Shown: in pieces, positions 30,801-32,091 of the stretch
Layout of the letters: each line of letters opens with the position of its first letter
Numbering within the stretch: the first letter of the stretch is position 1
Assembly (NCBI GenBank): GCA_045577675.1
Contig: JAZNIV010000082.1
Coordinates: 1 to 32,091, forward strand
Direction of reading: 5' to 3'
Length of the DNA: 32,091 nucleotides
Source: UBA1738 sp045577675
GTDB taxonomy: Bacteria > Bacillota > Clostridia > UBA1381
The notes under the pieces: model-generated
What the model was told of the DNA's origin: nothing
Seen by the model: only the letters and a program-made list of their open reading frames with translations
The model's database searches: none
Made by a program: the position numbers and the translations under genes

Positions 30801-31621
30801 TATCTCTTTGCATCATAGAACATGGAATTAAGAAGAGATGTAGCACTTTCTACTGTAGGAGGTTCGCCGGGACGAAGTCTCTTATATACTTCGATCAATG
30901 CTTCTTCCTGACTCTGTGTGCTGTCCTTTTCAAGAGTAGCGATAAGTTTTTCGTCTTCGCCGAAAAGTTCAAGAATCTGTGCATTTGTTCCGATACCAAG
31001 TGCTCTTATAAGTACAGTAACAGGAATCTTTCTTGTTCTATCTACTCTTACGCTGAATACATCGTTTGAGTCATTTTCGTATTCAAGCCATGCGCCACGG
31101 TTTGGGATAACCTGTGCGCTGTAAAGTTTCTTACCAAGTTTGTCAAACTGCATAGAGTAGTATATGCCCGGGCTTCTTACAACCTGGCTGACAATAACTC
31201 TCTCTGCACCGTTGATGATAAAAGTACCCTGATCTGTCATAAGAGGGAATTCCCCCATGAAGATTTCCTGTTCTTTTACTTCTTCGGTTTCTTTGTTGAT
31301 AAGTTTAACCTTCATTTTCAAAGGTTTTGAATATGTGGCATCCCTTTCTTTACACTCTGCAATAGTGTATTTGGGGTTGTCCTCTAAATAATAGTCTGTG
31401 AACTCAAGTGAAAGTGTTCCTGAAAAGTCTGTGATAGGACTTACATCGTGAAGTACCTCTCTCAAGCCTTCTTTTAAGAACCAGTCATATGAATCCTTCT
31501 GCACTTCGATAAGGTTTGGCATTTCGGAAACGTCACCGATTTTTGAATAACTCATACGTTCATTCTTGCCGTACATAACCGGATGCAAAGTGCTGCTGCC
31601 TAATTTGACAGGTTTAAGCAT
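27893..31621 (-). CDS. rpoB: DNA-directed RNA polymerase beta subunit
   Basis: 1242 residues. ATG 31621 (MLKPVKLG) is chosen: GAGGTG lies 9 bp upstream, whereas the GTG at 31633 is part of that site. The rifampicin region is FFGSSQLSQFMDQNNPLAEL and HKRRLSALGPGG, with the Asp, His and Ser equivalents of susceptible enzymes. GDKMAGRHGNKGVVS and the C-terminal TEYEAIVKG region are typical. Ends in a very acidic tail (DEDGFEYDDEDADDFEDDG), longer than in most relatives. Its own long leader and promoter lie upstream; rplL is not in the window. Confidence 0.99.
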   Translation of the reverse strand: MLKPVKLGSSTLHPVMYGKNERMSYSKIGDVSEMPNLIEVQKDSYDWFLKEGLREVLHDVSPITDFSGTLSLEFTDYYLEDNPKYTIAECKERDATYSKPLKMKVKLINKETEEVKEQEIFMGEFPLMTDQGTFIINGAERVIVSQVVRSPGIYYSMQFDKLGKKLYSAQVIPNRGAWLEYENDSNDVFSVRVDRTRKIPVTVLIRALGIGTNAQILELFGEDEKLIATLEKDSTQSQEEALIEVYKRLRPGEPPTVESATSLLNSMFYDAKRYDISKVGRYKFNLKLAIGARIKNCIAARDIVDAETGEIFVKKGEMISSDAAMNIEKAGINVVFLQYEDKEIKVFSNGMVNLCDHVPFDVSDLKIKEKVRYGVLNEILTQFESEEEIKAELLKRIDDLIPKHIIIDDILASINYHNNLSYGMGTTDDIDHLGNRRIRAVGELLQNQFRIGLARLERVVKERMTIQDIDGVTPQVLINSRPVVSAIKEFFGSSQLSQFMDQNNPLAELTHKRRLSALGPGGLSRERAGFEVRDVHYSHYGRMCPIETPEGPNIGLINSLSTYARINEYGFIEAAYRKVDKETGVVTDEIVYMTADVEDTYKIAQANEPLTKDNKFVNDKIIVRDRDEFIEIDKSQVDFMDVSPKQLVSVATAMIPFLENDDAVRALMGSNMQRQAVPLLNPESPIVGTGMEYKAAKDSGVCVLATEDGVVHSVDADRIVIKGKSGDLKTYKLIKFLRSNQGTCINQKPIVKVGEKISKGDIIADGPSTSNGEIALGRNILIGFMTWEGYNYEDAVLINERLVKEDVFTSVHIEEYESEARDTKLGAEEITRDIPNVGEDALKDLDERGIVRIGAEVRAGDILVGKVTPKGETELSAEERLLRAIFGEKAREVRDTSLRVPHGENGIIVDVKVFTRENGDELPPGVNQLVRCYIAQKRKISVGDKMAGRHGNKGVVSRILPEEDMPFLPDGTPLQIVLNPLGVPSRMNIGQVLEVHLGYAAKALGWKIATPVFDGATEEDIQETLRLAGKSEDGKTILYDGRTGEPFDSPVTVGYMHYLKLHHLVDDKIHARSTGPYSLVTQQPLGGKAQFGGQRFGEMEVWALEAYGAAYTLQEILTVKSDDIVGRVKTYEAIVKGENIPKSGVPESFRVLVKELQALALDVRILDRGGEEIDIDASLDEDDIPRDSELVQTMEEGDVPLNFDEDIEDDMILEEMDEDGFEYDDEDADDFEDDGIITPEDF

Positions 31622-31879
31622 AAAACAATTCACCTCATTTTTTTATTGTCGGAAGTCAAACAAATACGATTACGAGGTAGATAATCCAACTAAATATCCC
31701 CTCCGTATTCCCCAAGATGAAATATTGCTTCAAAGAATAATCCGCAACATCAAACTAATAAGTGATAACTGTTTCGACTCTGCTTATCGGGAAGCCCAAA
31801 AACCCCAGATATTGTGCCCAAAATCACGCATAAATACCAAAAAAGGGCATAGCTATCCCAGATAAGGGTTCAATTTTAA
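31622..31879 (-). other. rpoB leader (~250 nt)
   Basis: Non-coding, from the promoter to the rpoB Shine-Dalgarno. Near its start CCCTTATCTGGG and GGGATAGCTATGCCC precede a run of six T, resembling a weak attenuator, and GGGCTTCCCG follows. No known riboswitch or r-protein site was recognised; leaders here are common in rpoB operons. Confidence 0.45.
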
Positions 31880-31908
31880 ACTATAACATAAAATTTTTAA
31901 GATGTCAA
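31880..31908 (-). promoter_or_regulatory. Promoter of rpoBC
   Basis: TTGACA, 17-bp spacer, TATAGT on the minus strand. Start expected near 31873. Confidence 0.8.
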
Positions 31909-32016
31909 TAATTTTTTCAAAAAGTATTGTTATAGCATTCTGTAGTTGTCAAACATATGTTACATTAACATCAAAAAATAATATATAGTTATTCTTAACT
32001 CCCATAGTTAATTTCA

Positions 32017-32087
32017 AAAGCAAATTAAGAGGAATGTCAATAGTGCGTGCATTCATCTTGCTATTTACATTCCGATAAATTTGCTTT
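32017..32087. repeat. 71-bp imperfect inverted repeat at the right edge
   Basis: Two 27-nt arms (beginning AAAGCAAATT, ending AATTTGCTTT) with five mismatches and a 17-nt loop. GGAATGT and AATAG are matched in the arms. It may be a dispersed repeat or a terminator of the gene upstream of rpoB, outside the window. Confidence 0.5.
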
Positions 32088-32091
32088 ATCA

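Noticed and set aside
1..32091. CRISPR array, rRNA genes, insertion sequences
   Set aside because: No regularly spaced repeats, rRNA sequence or DDE/HUH transposase were seen; the only mobile-DNA enzymes are the three serine recombinases.

Overview
The window is a piece of a low-GC, spore-forming Firmicute chromosome, most likely a gut-type clostridium. The rpoB/rpoC proteins, anaerobic ribonucleotide reductase (nrdDG), the ECF-type vitamin transporters BioY and QueT, Shine-Dalgarno sites of the GGAGG type and a CotJC-type spore-coat manganese catalase all point that way. No species is named because no 16S or other decisive marker is present.

Layout. 1-3.1 kb: the 3' part of a phosphoglycerate dehydrogenase gene (serA), a HAD phosphatase resembling eukaryotic phosphomannomutase, and a divergent DeoR-type regulator. 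3.1-3.7 kb: a gene-free, hairpin-rich stretch and a tRNA-Arg(ACG) with its own promoter and terminator. 3.8-17.4 kb: a 13.6-kb integrative element. 17.4-19.3 kb: the middle of a cotJC gene, then a second large serine recombinase. 19.3-24.3 kb: dut, nrdG and nrdD on the minus strand, with candidate NrdR boxes; bioY with a BirA operator; queT with a preQ1-I riboswitch. 24.3-32.1 kb: rpoC, rpoB, and a long rpoB leader and upstream region.

The main result is that one cotJC gene has been cut twice. Its 3' end (3770-3849) and its middle (17415-17861) are separated by the 13.6-kb element. They share a 14-bp core, TGCTTCACCGAAGC, at 3836-3849 and 17415-17428. Joining them at the core restores one reading frame (...HFQRFGEA + LDRLQQELKHKP... 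to a stop). The two element ends, joined, form a 47-bp site with 8-bp inverted arms (TGTTTGAA/TTCAAACA), as expected of a serine-integrase attP. This is the architecture of intervening elements such as skin in sigK, which leave the chromosome in the mother cell, but here in a spore-coat gene. On the 5' side of the same fragment a second serine recombinase reads directly into cotJC and takes its last codons from it. The cotJC start is not found in the window.

The element carries, left to right: an LRR-Roc-COR GTPase whose C-terminal domain is cut off by one in-frame TAA; a zinc-ribbon amidoligase next to a class II glutamine amidotransferase; a Mor-type activator with a coupled 22-codon leader ORF; three small unknowns; a small serine resolvase; an XRE repressor divergent from a D5/P4-type helicase; two unknowns; a large serine recombinase; and a zeta-type toxin with a small partner next to the right attachment site. 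No capsid, portal, relaxase or type IV secretion genes are present. It is therefore best read as a satellite-like or mobilizable element with its own replication helicase, addiction module and accessory (possibly defence) cargo.
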